DNA of 64,000 bases, from NCBI RefSeq assembly GCF_039634365.2, contig NZ_CP155079.2:3782001-3846000 (forward strand), given 5' to 3'. The position numbers and the translations under genes are program-made. The DNA is from Mucilaginibacter sp. PAMB04168 (GTDB lineage: Bacteria > Bacteroidota > Bacteroidia > Sphingobacteriales > Sphingobacteriaceae). This document shows positions 53,986 to 63,622 of this stretch, one piece after another; position 1 is the stretch's first letter; each line of letters opens with the position of its first letter. Below the pieces are notes generated by a model that was given only the letters and a program-made list of their open reading frames with translations, searched no databases and had not been told where the DNA came from.

Positions 53986-54873
53986 ATGTTTAATTTAGAA
54001 ATATTCAGCCCCATTCAGCCGTGGCAGCATCCGCTGTTTGCTGAAAAGGGGCTGAATGTTTTTATTAAGCGCGATGATCTCATTCATCCGCTGATATCGG
54101 GCAATAAATGGCGCAAGCTTAAATATATACTGCAAAAAGCGCATTCGATAAACAAAAACCACCTGGTTACTTTTGGCGGTGCGTATTCCAACCATTTGTT
54201 AGCCACGGCTGCGGCGGCGGCACGTTTTGGCTTTGCATCTACCGGCTTTGTACGTGGCGAGGAGGTGCAAAACGACACGCTATTTTTATGCCGCCTGCAC
54301 GGTATGAAGCTTATATTTGTTGACAGGGACACTTACCGGGAAAAACAAGTGCTTTATGAACGTTACTTTGGTGATGACCAACGTGCCTATTTTATAGGTG
54401 AGGGTGGCGCATCAGCTGAAGCGGTACAAGGTTGCGCCGAACTTGTTGATGAGTTACCCATTTCATACAACCACCTTTTTTGCGCATGTGGCACGGGTAC
54501 AACTGCGGCCGGCATCATTACCGGCTTAAGCCAGCATAAATTACCTACCCAATTTCATGCTGTGCCTGTTTTTAAAAACGGCAATTTTATGCGAAACGAA
54601 ATAGATCGGTATCTGCCGTTTAAAGCCGACTATACCTTGCATACCAAATACCATTTTGGTGGCTATGCCAAAACCTCTCCCGAGCTTATCAGCTTCATAC
54701 AAAGCTTTGTTGCTACTACAGGTATACTGATTGAGCCGGTTTACACCGGCAAAATGCTCTATGCCCTTTATGATCAAGTTATTAAAAATCGCTTTACCCC
54801 TGGTAACAATATTCTGGCCATACATAGTGGTGGCATTTGGGGGCTATTGGGAATGAAAGAAAAGTTTATGTAA
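53986..54873 (+). CDS. ACC deaminase / D-cysteine desulfhydrase family enzyme
   Basis: The 295-residue PLP enzyme of fold type II has FIKRDDLIHPLISGNKWRKLKYIL with the PLP Lys in GNKWRK (about residue 38). FGGAYSNHLLATAAAAARFG, ACGTGTTAAGIITGL and the C-terminal AIHSGGIWGLLG follow. It may cleave D-cysteine or an alpha-amino acid such as 1-aminocyclopropane-1-carboxylate. Most bacterial members act on D-cysteine; the true substrate is uncertain. It follows the outer-membrane gene by 9 bases. Confidence 0.9.
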   Translation: MFNLEIFSPIQPWQHPLFAEKGLNVFIKRDDLIHPLISGNKWRKLKYILQKAHSINKNHLVTFGGAYSNHLLATAAAAARFGFASTGFVRGEEVQNDTLFLCRLHGMKLIFVDRDTYREKQVLYERYFGDDQRAYFIGEGGASAEAVQGCAELVDELPISYNHLFCACGTGTTAAGIITGLSQHKLPTQFHAVPVFKNGNFMRNEIDRYLPFKADYTLHTKYHFGGYAKTSPELISFIQSFVATTGILIEPVYTGKMLYALYDQVIKNRFTPGNNILAIHSGGIWGLLGMKEKFM

Positions 54874-55238
54874 TGGTTTGTTTAATAGTTTAAATACTAT
54901 AAATACACTTGTTCATAAAATGATCATATTGCCAATCCGTACATTTACTCACAGTTAACATTTCGTTAGTATTTCTACAAATATTTTAAATAAGTTCGCA
55001 TAATTTTAACTTGCAAGACAACGTTATGGTTACATAATGATATTAAAGTATATCATTATACTTCACACTACTGTGATAATACAGATAATGAAGCTTACTT
55101 TGCAATGAAATAAGTTTTTATTTGCTGTATACTATTATTGTACGGTTACGTTATAATAATGAAGAAACAAGGAAGTAAACATTTATCTAGCTGAAACATT
55201 GTTATATTATTAAAGGGATTAAGGGATCTACTATTAAA
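54874..55238. other. AT-rich spacer
   Basis: No gene, repeat or clear hairpin is seen; several A/T-rich runs and partial TAnnTTTG-like boxes (for example TATTATTG) precede the hypothetical gene at 55239. Confidence 0.45.
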
Positions 55239-55661
55239 ATGAGTAAACAAACTGAGAAATTGAAAAAACAGCTTCTCGAATTTTCTGATGTTATCAACGC
55301 ATTTCAATCTGAGGCTGTACAAGTAAAAATTATTGACAAACTGTTAGACACCTTGGAGTGGGAAAAAGAAGTTGATGAAACTTTAAACAGGCGGAGCCGT
55401 AACCACAACGGCGAAACAGGGCCACGAGGCGAAAGTATAAGAAAGCCGGGGGCAACCAAAGTTTTAAATCAACTATTGCAAACTGATTATTTTAACGCAC
55501 CACACTCTATTGCCGATATTGCTACTTTTTGTAAAAATCAGTACGATTCAGATTTTAAGACTTCGGAACTTTCGGGCATACTGCTGAAACTGGCAAACGA
55601 AAATAAACTGCGCCGGGAACGCAGCGATGAAAGCAACCGCTTTGAGTATGTAAGAACGTAA
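55239..55661 (+). CDS. hypothetical protein, possibly DNA-binding
   Basis: I do not recognise this 140-residue protein. The N-terminal helix (about 1-50) is charged. A Gly/Arg-rich hinge follows (RRSRNHNGETGPRGESIRKPGA, about 57-78), then a compact C-terminal part (about 80-140) with a helical arrangement that could be a winged helix: SIADIATFCKNQYDSDFKTSELSGILLKLANENKLRRE. DNA binding is an inference from this layout and the basic hinge. It is monocistronic, with a terminator 20 bases after the stop. Confidence 0.65.
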   Translation: MSKQTEKLKKQLLEFSDVINAFQSEAVQVKIIDKLLDTLEWEKEVDETLNRRSRNHNGETGPRGESIRKPGATKVLNQLLQTDYFNAPHSIADIATFCKNQYDSDFKTSELSGILLKLANENKLRRERSDESNRFEYVRT

Positions 55662-55682
55662 TTAGAACCACAGCTCAAAAAC

Positions 55683-55746
55683 AAGAGCCAATAAACAAGA
55701 ACCTCTAAGCTTATTACACAAAGCTTGTTCTTGTTTACTGGCTCTT
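55683..55746. terminator. bidirectional terminator before bshB1
   Basis: The arm 55683-55702 pairs with 55727-55746 over 20 bp with one G-U position, and inner AAGCTT sequences (55707-55712, 55721-55726) add pairing. It lies between converging genes. Confidence 0.8.
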
Positions 55747-55758
55747 AACTTTTTACAC

Positions 55759-56484
55759 CTATTTTAAATCAAATAAGCTATCAACACCCAATATCTTTCG
55801 CGAAGTAAAACCCTCGGCGTACCTGGTCTGAATAGAACGCGCCATTTCTCTGGCTCGTGCTTCTACACCTTTAATAAATTCTGGTGACGAAATGTACGTT
55901 TGTGGTTCGTTTTCCCAGTTTGGATTGTGGAATTGGGATCTATAGGCCATAATGCTGGCAACTTTTGTGTCCCAGTAGTCTGTTATATCAACTAATATAT
56001 CCGGTTCGATATACCGGTCTTGTATAAAGTGCAGCAATTGCTTAGGCCGCCATGCTTCTTGTGGTTGCCCATCATGGAAAGTTTCGATTTTGCGCAAGCC
56101 GGCTAAAAAGCACGATGTTTCTACTAACTCACTGGCCCGCCCATGGTCAGGATGACGGTCGTGATAGGCGTTAGTAATTACTATTTCGGGCTGGTAGCGC
56201 CTAATTACTTCAACAATTTTAAGCTGATACTCGGGAGTATTTTGAAAGAAACCATCCGGAATGCCCAAATTTTCGCGTAGGGCTAAGCCTAAAATCCGAC
56301 CTGCGGCTTCGGCTTCGGCGGCACGTATTTCGGCAGAACCACGTGTACCCAACTCGCCTCGGGTTAAATCGACGATGCCTGTTTTTTTACCCATAGCGTT
56401 ATGCTTTAAAATAACGCCGGCACAGCCCAGCTCTGCATCATCGGGGTGCACAGCCAGTACCAGTATATCCAACTTTATGCTCAT
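55759..56484 (-). CDS. bshB1: bacillithiol biosynthesis deacetylase BshB1
   Basis: BshB1 deacetylates GlcNAc-malate in bacillithiol synthesis. The 241-residue protein has the PIG-L/LmbE zinc site HPDDAELGCAGV (about 13-24), DLTRGELGTRGS and YHDRHPDHGRASELV with further zinc ligands. These features match BshB1 better than other LmbE enzymes. Other bacillithiol genes (bshA, bshC) are not in the window. Its 5' end overlaps the glutathione-peroxidase gene by 4 bases, so the two are coupled in one operon with DUF4294 upstream. Confidence 0.9.
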   Translation of the reverse strand: MSIKLDILVLAVHPDDAELGCAGVILKHNAMGKKTGIVDLTRGELGTRGSAEIRAAEAEAAGRILGLALRENLGIPDGFFQNTPEYQLKIVEVIRRYQPEIVITNAYHDRHPDHGRASELVETSCFLAGLRKIETFHDGQPQEAWRPKQLLHFIQDRYIEPDILVDITDYWDTKVASIMAYRSQFHNPNWENEPQTYISSPEFIKGVEARAREMARSIQTRYAEGFTSRKILGVDSLFDLK

Positions 56485-56999
56485 GAGCTTAAGATTGCCT
56501 CATCAGCCGAAAGCAGTTCGCCTATCTTCTTTTTAATTTTAGCCGAGGTAGGTTTAGTAAAAGGGTAGAAAAAATCGATCACGTGGCCGCTGCGATCAAC
56601 CAGGTATTTATGAAAGTTCCATCTTGGCGCCGCTTGAATACGGCCGTTAAGGTTTTTGCTGCCTAAAAATTTAAACAGCGGATGCGCATCCTGCCCTTTC
56701 ACTTTTACCTTGCTAAAGACCGGAAAATGCGCGCCGAAATTGATCTTACAAAATTTGCCTATCGTATTTCCTTCCAAGGGTTCCTGCCCTCCAAAATCGT
56801 TTGATGGGAAAGCAAGAATTTCAAAATCCTTTCCCTCAAACTCGTTCCTTAATACTTCAAGGTCTTTAAGCTGTGGGGTAAAGCCGCATTGCGAGGCTGT
56901 GTTAACAATTAATAAAACTTTGTTTTTATAATCGCTCAAGTTCACTTCTTCACCGTTTAGCTTTTGTACGCTAAACCGGTAAATACTTTGTTCGTCCAT
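56481..56999 (-). CDS. glutathione peroxidase-family thiol peroxidase
   Basis: The 172-residue protein has NTASQCGFTPQLKDLEVL with catalytic Cys (about residue 37), AFPSNDFGGQEPLEGN (Gln partner), and WNFHKYLVDRSG (Trp and Asn). Cys replaces selenocysteine. Bacterial members usually take electrons from thioredoxin, and here bacillithiol-linked chemistry is possible, given the overlap with bshB1. It reduces hydroperoxides in the cytosol. Confidence 0.93.
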   Translation of the reverse strand: MDEQSIYRFSVQKLNGEEVNLSDYKNKVLLIVNTASQCGFTPQLKDLEVLRNEFEGKDFEILAFPSNDFGGQEPLEGNTIGKFCKINFGAHFPVFSKVKVKGQDAHPLFKFLGSKNLNGRIQAAPRWNFHKYLVDRSGHVIDFFYPFTKPTSAKIKKKIGELLSADEAILSS

Positions 57000-57001
57000 T
57001 A

Positions 57002-57613
57002 TTAATATCTGTTGGAGTAATAGCCCGCCTGTCTGAGGATGGCTTCTATATCACGTTCTTGATCCGGGTCGTAAGTTTCTTTTAAATTGTGGCCAAATAT
57101 ACGTGCTACAGATTGAAACATAAAAGCATGAAATCCACCTTTTAATTGTTTTGCTAAATCATAGCTGGTAGCGCCTGTTTCGCGGTCAATTAATTTAATT
57201 AAAATTTCGCCCTGTGTGATGGTCAGGTTCTTTACTTGCTTATTAAATAATTCCTTTACCTGCATTTCGCAGGCCTTAATCAACTCCTTCTGTTTATCTT
57301 TATCGGTAGTAACAGCCAAATCACGCTGCAGCTGGCGGTACTTGTCGCCGGCTATACGTGCATAAGGTATAACCTTATAAACGTTGTATTTTAACCGATA
57401 GTACGCTTTGCGGTCAGCCTCGCTCGGAAATATGCGGACTCCGGTTACCGGCACTTCAGCCAAAACAACCCAAGGTACCAGTTCGCCGTTGCTTTCTGTC
57501 AGGTAAGTTTTAATGGTATCATTTTTGCCTACTTTAGGGTGAGGCAACTGGTTTTGAGACATCACCTGCCCTACCACACAGCATAACAATAGCATTAAAC
57601 CAATATATTTCAT
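57002..57613 (-). CDS. DUF4294 secreted protein
   Basis: The 203-residue product (ATG 57613) has a signal peptide (MKYIGLMLLLCCVVGQVMSQ), then a DUF4294 domain (YRLKYNVYKVIPYARIAG, LTITQGEILIKLIDRETGATSYDLAKQLKGGFHAFMFQSVARIFGHNLKETYDPD). An in-frame ATG at 57670 would add 19 residues before the signal peptide and lies upstream of the promoter. The family is of unknown function and confined to Bacteroidota. It heads the operon with gpx and bshB1, separated from gpx by 2 bases. Confidence 0.85.
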   Translation of the reverse strand: MKYIGLMLLLCCVVGQVMSQNQLPHPKVGKNDTIKTYLTESNGELVPWVVLAEVPVTGVRIFPSEADRKAYYRLKYNVYKVIPYARIAGDKYRQLQRDLAVTTDKDKQKELIKACEMQVKELFNKQVKNLTITQGEILIKLIDRETGATSYDLAKQLKGGFHAFMFQSVARIFGHNLKETYDPDQERDIEAILRQAGYYSNRY

Positions 57614-57627
57614 ATATTTACGTAACA

Positions 57628-57659
57628 CAAAAATAATGCTATTTTTTAGTGATTTACAA
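57628..57659 (-). promoter_or_regulatory. promoter of the DUF4294-gpx-bshB1 operon
   Basis: On the minus strand TTG (57659-57657), 21 bases, then TATTTTTG (57635-57628), a full match to the Bacteroidota consensus, 14 bases before the ATG at 57613. Confidence 0.65.
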
Positions 57660-57721
57660 ATCTCGGGCAATTAATTATTTAGCTGCCCTATTTATGATAT
57701 TTAGATAACAAACGCTTATAA

Positions 57722-59953
57722 ATGAAAGATTTAGTGATTGATCTGGAAGCCGAAAAAGCGGAAATATTAAAAAGATACCGTGCTTTGTTGCGGGCATCCA
57801 AGTCTACCTTGCAAAAAGGCGACAAGAGAATGATTCGCAAAGCATTTGATATGGCTTTAGAGAGTCATAAAGATATGCGCCGGAAATCGGGCGAGCCTTA
57901 TATATATCACCCCATTGCCGTGGCCCAAATTGCGGCCGAAGAGATTGGCCTGGGCACTACCTCTATTGTGTGCGCCTTGCTGCATGATGTGGTTGAAGAT
58001 ACCGACATATCACTGGAAGATATTGAGAGAGAATTTGGTAAGAAAGTAGCTAAGATTATTGACGGCTTAACCAAGATATCGGGCGTATTTGATACCAACA
58101 GCTCCCTGCAGGCCGAAAATTTTAGAAAAATGCTGCTTACCCTGGCCGATGATGTAAGGGTAATACTGATAAAGCTGGCCGACCGCCTGCACAACATGCG
58201 TACGATGGAGTTTATGCCGCGCGACAAGCAGCTTAAGCTATCATCTGAAACGGTTTATCTGTATGCGCCATTAGCGCACAGGCTAGGTTTATATGCCATT
58301 AAGTCAGAGTTGGAAGACCTTTCCATGAAATACATGGAGCGCGAGACCTATCAGTTCATTAAAAAGAAACTGAATGAAAAAAAGGCCGAACGCGAACGAT
58401 TTATTCATGATTTTATTGAACCGGTAAAAGCTACCCTAGCCAGCCAGGGCTTACATGCTGATATTTTTGGAAGGCCTAAATCCATCCATTCCATTTGGAA
58501 TAAGATGAAAAAGAAGGCCATTCCGTTTGAGGAGGTATATGACCTTTTTGCAATCCGCATTATTCTGGACAGCACCCCTGAAAATGAGAAAGCAGACTGC
58601 TGGAAAGCTTACTCAGTAGTAACAGACTCCTATCGCCCTAATCCCGATCGTTTGCGCGATTGGGTATCATCACCTAAAGCCAACGGTTATGAATCATTAC
58701 ACACTACGGTAATGGGTCCACGCGGGCAATGGGTTGAGGTGCAAATACGCACTAAACGCATGAACGAGATTGCGGAGAAGGGTTTTGCAGCACATTGGAA
58801 ATATAAAGAGTCATCGAGTGACAGTGGTTTAGACCAGTGGATACATAAAGTTCGCGAATTACTGCGTAATCCCGACAGTAACGCGCTCGACTTTTTGGAC
58901 GACTTTAAGATGAACCTCTTCAGCGATGAAATTTTCATTTTCACGCCTAAAGGTGCGCTTATTCAATTGCCATCAAACGCTACCGCGCTTGATTTTGCAT
59001 TTGAGATACATACCGACGTCGGTGCCAGCTGTATTGGCGCCAAGGTAAACCACAAACTGGTTCCGTTAAATTACAACCTGCAAAACGGCGACCAGGTGGA
59101 AATCATCACCTCAAGTAAGCAAAGCCCTAAAGAGGACTGGCTTAACTTTGTGGTTACAGCAAAGGCTAAAGCTAAAATAAAATCCTCGCTTAAGGAGGCT
59201 AAGCGTAAAATTGCCGAGGATGGTAAAGAGATACTGGAGCGTAAGTTAAAATCATTGAAGATTACTTACAATTCTGAAAACATTCATAAGCTCTCTTACT
59301 ACTTCAAACTTTCATCAACTCAAGATTTGTTTTACAATGTAGCCAAGGGCCTGATTGATTTGCAGGATTTGAAAGAATACCAGGCATCTGAACGGGTGAT
59401 TGAGAACAAGCCGCAGGATAAGATCGATCAGGAACAGGTGCAAAGCCTGATGCGTAACGTTAAAGCCAAAGACAGCGACATACTGCTTATTGGCGAAGAC
59501 ATGCAAAAGATAGACTATAAACTGGCCACCTGTTGTAACCCCATACCCGGAGATGATGTGTTTGGGTTTATTACGGTAAGCGATGGCATTAAAATACACC
59601 GCACCAATTGCCCTAACGCAGCCAAACTGATGGCAAACTATGGTTACCGCATAGTGAAAGCCCGCTGGACTACCCAGCACGAGCTGGCCTTCCTGACGGG
59701 ATTACGTATTACCGGTATTGACGATGTAGGCTTGATTAACAAATTAACCACCGTTATATCGTCTGACTTTAAAGTAAACATGCGCTCCATATCAGTAGAT
59801 AGTGATAATGGTATTTTTGAAGGCACCATTATGATGTATGTAAACGATACCGAGCACTTAGATAACCTGATTAAGCGCCTGAAGCAAGTAAAAGGCATAA
59901 CTGCCGTTACACGCTTCGACTCGGCGCCTACGCCGGTGGAGAAAGCGTCTTAA
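57722..59953 (+). CDS. RelA/SpoT-family bifunctional (p)ppGpp synthase/hydrolase
   Basis: The 743-residue protein is a long Rel enzyme. It starts with an HD hydrolase domain (AQIAAEEIGLGTTSIVCALLHDVVEDTDI with the HDxxED metal site). A synthetase domain follows (EEVYDLFAIRIIL, SPKANGYESLHTTVMGPRGQWVEVQIRT), then TGS (IFIFTPKGALIQLPSNATALDFAF), a Cys-containing zinc-finger-like segment (ATCCNPIPGDDVFGF) and a C-terminal ACT domain. It makes and degrades the alarmone (p)ppGpp during starvation, sensed through the ribosome. With intact HD residues it should act in both directions. It is divergent from the DUF4294 operon. Confidence 0.95.
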   Translation: MKDLVIDLEAEKAEILKRYRALLRASKSTLQKGDKRMIRKAFDMALESHKDMRRKSGEPYIYHPIAVAQIAAEEIGLGTTSIVCALLHDVVEDTDISLEDIEREFGKKVAKIIDGLTKISGVFDTNSSLQAENFRKMLLTLADDVRVILIKLADRLHNMRTMEFMPRDKQLKLSSETVYLYAPLAHRLGLYAIKSELEDLSMKYMERETYQFIKKKLNEKKAERERFIHDFIEPVKATLASQGLHADIFGRPKSIHSIWNKMKKKAIPFEEVYDLFAIRIILDSTPENEKADCWKAYSVVTDSYRPNPDRLRDWVSSPKANGYESLHTTVMGPRGQWVEVQIRTKRMNEIAEKGFAAHWKYKESSSDSGLDQWIHKVRELLRNPDSNALDFLDDFKMNLFSDEIFIFTPKGALIQLPSNATALDFAFEIHTDVGASCIGAKVNHKLVPLNYNLQNGDQVEIITSSKQSPKEDWLNFVVTAKAKAKIKSSLKEAKRKIAEDGKEILERKLKSLKITYNSENIHKLSYYFKLSSTQDLFYNVAKGLIDLQDLKEYQASERVIENKPQDKIDQEQVQSLMRNVKAKDSDILLIGEDMQKIDYKLATCCNPIPGDDVFGFITVSDGIKIHRTNCPNAAKLMANYGYRIVKARWTTQHELAFLTGLRITGIDDVGLINKLTTVISSDFKVNMRSISVDSDNGIFEGTIMMYVNDTEHLDNLIKRLKQVKGITAVTRFDSAPTPVEKAS

Positions 59954-59962
59954 GCACAGAGA

Positions 59963-60020
59963 CCAACAAACAGCAGAAGCCAGGACTTTATAAACCGTCT
60001 CAGCTTCTGCTTTTTGTTGG
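59963..60020 (+). terminator. terminator of the rel gene
   Basis: CCAACAAACAGCAGAAGC (59963-59980) pairs with GCTTCTGCTTTTTGTTGG (60003-60020) with one mismatch. Confidence 0.8.
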
Positions 60021-60075
60021 TTAAAAGAATTACATTAGCCTGTCAACCCTGCCTTCGTTTCTTGGCTCTTAGTTC

Positions 60076-60104
60076 TTGTTTCTATACATAAATTCCTACC
60101 TTTG
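60076..60104 (+). promoter_or_regulatory. promoter of the fur gene
   Basis: TTG (60076-60078), 18 bases, then TACCTTTG (60097-60104), an exact -7 box, 22 bases before the ATG. No obvious Fur-box palindrome is visible here. Confidence 0.6.
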
Positions 60105-60126
60105 ACTTCTTAACTGTTGTAATATT

Positions 60127-60594
60127 ATGCCTCTACAGGAAACCATTGATATGGTTAAAAAAATTTTCGAGGCGTATCTCGAAAATAAAAGTTTGCGCAA
60201 AACGCCTGAGCGCTTTGCCATCCTCGAAGAGATCTACTCGCGCAGTGATCACTTTGATGTGGAATCCCTATACATCCACATGAAGAATAAGAAATACCGG
60301 GTAAGCCGCGCCACGGTATATAATACACTCGAATTACTGGTATCGTGCGATTTGGTAACCAAGCATCAGTTTGGAAAAAACATGGCCCAGTTCGAGAAAT
60401 CATACGGCTATAAGCAGCACGATCATATCATTTGTATTGACTGCGGTAAAGTGGTTGAATTTTGTGACCCGCGCATACAGCAGATACAAAGCATGATGGG
60501 TGATTTATTAAAGTTCGACATTAAGCACCATTCTTTAAATTTGTATGGCAACTGCACCAAATTGAAAGAAGGCTACTGTGACCGCAGGAATTAA
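60127..60594 (+). CDS. Fur-family transcriptional regulator
   Basis: The 155-residue protein has a winged helix ([53 protein letters not shown]) and a metal-dimerisation part ([17 protein letters not shown], then [12 protein letters not shown]). [10 protein letters not shown] gives the His/Cys ligands of the Fur/PerR/Zur group. Which metal it senses (iron, peroxide via iron, or zinc) cannot be decided. The pair of cysteines in the first CxxC and in the tail suggest a structural zinc. It is monocistronic, between terminators. Confidence 0.92.
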   Translation: MPLQETIDMVKKIFEAYLENKSLRKTPERFAILEEIYSRSDHFDVESLYIHMKNKKYRVSRATVYNTLELLVSCDLVTKHQFGKNMAQFEKSYGYKQHDHIICIDCGKVVEFCDPRIQQIQSMMGDLLKFDIKHHSLNLYGNCTKLKEGYCDRRN

Positions 60595-60609
60595 TTTTCT
60601 TCATACTTG

Positions 60610-60651
60610 TCCCTATCAAATCCAAGCAGAAGTTTTTGGATTTGATAGGGA
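60610..60651 (+). terminator. terminator of the fur gene
   Basis: TCCCTATCAAATCCAA (60610-60625) pairs perfectly over 16 bp with TTGGATTTGATAGGGA (60636-60651), followed by a T-rich stretch. Confidence 0.85.
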
Positions 60652-60669
60652 TTGTTTCTTTTATAATCT

Positions 60670-60677
60670 TACTTTTG
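60670..60677 (+). promoter_or_regulatory. -7 promoter box of purA
   Basis: TACTTTTG matches TAnnTTTG exactly, 67 bases before the purA ATG, giving a 5' leader of about 60 bases. Confidence 0.5.
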
Positions 60678-60744
60678 CAGCTTAAAATTTTGGTCTGCAT
60701 ACTGTTGTTGCAACAAAGGGCAACGATGTAAAAATATTCGATAA

Positions 60745-62022
<1,278 letters not shown>

Positions 62023-62125
62023 TTCCGTTAATACCAAGAACGAAGCGATATCTGATTAAGGTGAGCAAATTGCACAGCATAACTCATGAGTTGCTTTGTT
62101 TCTCGCAATGATGAAATGTTTATCT

Positions 62126-62144
62126 AGGCCGGTTCTCCCGGCCT
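62126..62144 (+). terminator. terminator of purA
   Basis: AGGCCGG (62126-62132) pairs with CCGGCCT (62138-62144) around TTCTC, followed by TTTTGTTT. Confidence 0.85.
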
Positions 62145-62171
62145 TTTTGTTTGAAGCTTATTTTGAAGTAA

Positions 62172-63452
62172 ATGATTTTCGAAACGCACGATAGCGCATA
62201 TGTTAAAAAGCAGGCATTGCAATGGGCCGCTTCATTTAATGTGTGCTGCTATCTAGATTCAAATCATTACACCAGCCTATATAGTAAGTTTGACGTGTTA
62301 CTGGCAGTTGGTGTGCGAGATCAGGTTACTGCCTTTGCAGCCGACGCATTTGAGGCCTTAAAGGCGTTTAGGATGCAACATAACGGTTGGATAACCGGCT
62401 TTATGGGTTATGACCTCAAAAACGAACTCGAAGATCTCGAATCAAATAATGCAGAAAAGCTGCAATTTCCTGACCTGTATTTCTTTGCGCCACTACACCT
62501 TATTATGATTGAAGGTAACAAGGTAGAGATTATAAGCGATGATGCAGTACAAGTATGGAATGACATCAACCAGCAAACCATCAGTCGGTCGGATGGAGAA
62601 AGTAACGTAAATCTGCAATCTCGTTTTACAAGGGAAGCGTATATTGATACCTTCAACCAAATTAAGCAACACATTAACCGAGGCGATATTTACGTTACTA
62701 ACCTTTGCCAAGAGTTTTATGCTGAAAATGCGGTCATAGATCCCCTAAATATCTTTCATGAACTCAACAGGGTGTCGCCTACCCCATTTGCCAGCTTTTT
62801 AAAATATAATAATCAGTATATTATTTGCGCCTCGCCCGAACGTTTTATGGCCAAGCGCGGCAATAAGCTTATCTCGCAGCCTATTAAAGGAACAGCCCGG
62901 CGCGGTAGTACACCAGCCGAAGATAAAGCCATTCAACAAGCGTTACGCACCAACCTCAAAGAGCAGCAGGAGAATGTAATGATTGTTGATCTGGTACGTA
63001 ACGATCTCACCAAGTCGGCCCTACCCGGCACCGTGCAAACTGAGGAACTTTTCGGTATCTACAGCTTTGAGCAGGTGCATCAAATGATCTCCACCATAAC
63101 ATGCCAGGCACAGACGGGAATTTCAGTTATAGATGCTGTGCGCAATACTTTCCCTATGGGTAGCATGACAGGTGCACCTAAATTGCGTGCCATGCAGCTC
63201 ATAGAGCATTATGAGCGAAGCCGGCGCGGAATTTACTCGGGCGCTATAGGGTACTTTAATCCCGATAATGACTTTGATTTCAATGTAGTGATCCGAACGC
63301 TCTTTTATAATGCCAATAACAAGTATTTGTCTTTCCAGGTAGGCAGTGCCATCACTTTTGATGCCGTGGCAGAGCAGGAATACGCAGAATGCTTATTAAA
63401 GGCAAAGGCAATCATGGAAGTGCTCGGCGTGAATAAGGCTGCCAACTCCTAA
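62172..63452 (+). CDS. pabB: aminodeoxychorismate synthase component I
   Basis: PabB aminates chorismate to aminodeoxychorismate in p-aminobenzoate/folate synthesis. The 426-residue protein has the chorismate-binding block: GDIYVTNLCQEFYA, PIKGTARRGSTPAEDKA (the GTARRG signature), QENVMIVDLVRNDL, FPMGSMTGAPKLRAMQL and RRGIYSGAIGYF. This fits PabB better than TrpE, judging by the shorter N-terminus. The glutamine amidotransferase partner (PabA/TrpG) is not in the window. A PabC-like aminotransferase is at 50932. Confidence 0.9.
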   Translation: MIFETHDSAYVKKQALQWAASFNVCCYLDSNHYTSLYSKFDVLLAVGVRDQVTAFAADAFEALKAFRMQHNGWITGFMGYDLKNELEDLESNNAEKLQFPDLYFFAPLHLIMIEGNKVEIISDDAVQVWNDINQQTISRSDGESNVNLQSRFTREAYIDTFNQIKQHINRGDIYVTNLCQEFYAENAVIDPLNIFHELNRVSPTPFASFLKYNNQYIICASPERFMAKRGNKLISQPIKGTARRGSTPAEDKAIQQALRTNLKEQQENVMIVDLVRNDLTKSALPGTVQTEELFGIYSFEQVHQMISTITCQAQTGISVIDAVRNTFPMGSMTGAPKLRAMQLIEHYERSRRGIYSGAIGYFNPDNDFDFNVVIRTLFYNANNKYLSFQVGSAITFDAVAEQEYAECLLKAKAIMEVLGVNKAANS

Positions 63453-63518
63453 AGCAAATGCCTGTGCCATTTCAAGCGGTATGCGGAGAAACCTTCTCTA
63501 AGCGTCACTACACCATTT

Positions 63519-63550
63519 AAAAAAATCTCTCACTATCGCTCGAGATGACA
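63519..63550. repeat. palindromic dispersed repeat, partial copy C
   Basis: AAAAAAATCTCTCACTATCGC, then TCGAGATGACA, corresponds to the right half of copies A and B. A degenerate left half may lie at about 63486-63503. It sits between pabB and the AMP nucleosidase gene. Confidence 0.5.
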
Positions 63551-63622
63551 GTTGCAGTTATAATTAGTTATTTCACCAACGCGGCCCACCCCTGCACGGG
63601 AATAAAGCCTGCGCATTCTTAC

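Noticed and set aside
62041..62115. Fourth copy of the palindromic repeat near TCTCGCAATGATGAAA
   Set aside because: The similarity to repeat ends is short and degenerate, and no matching left arm is seen.
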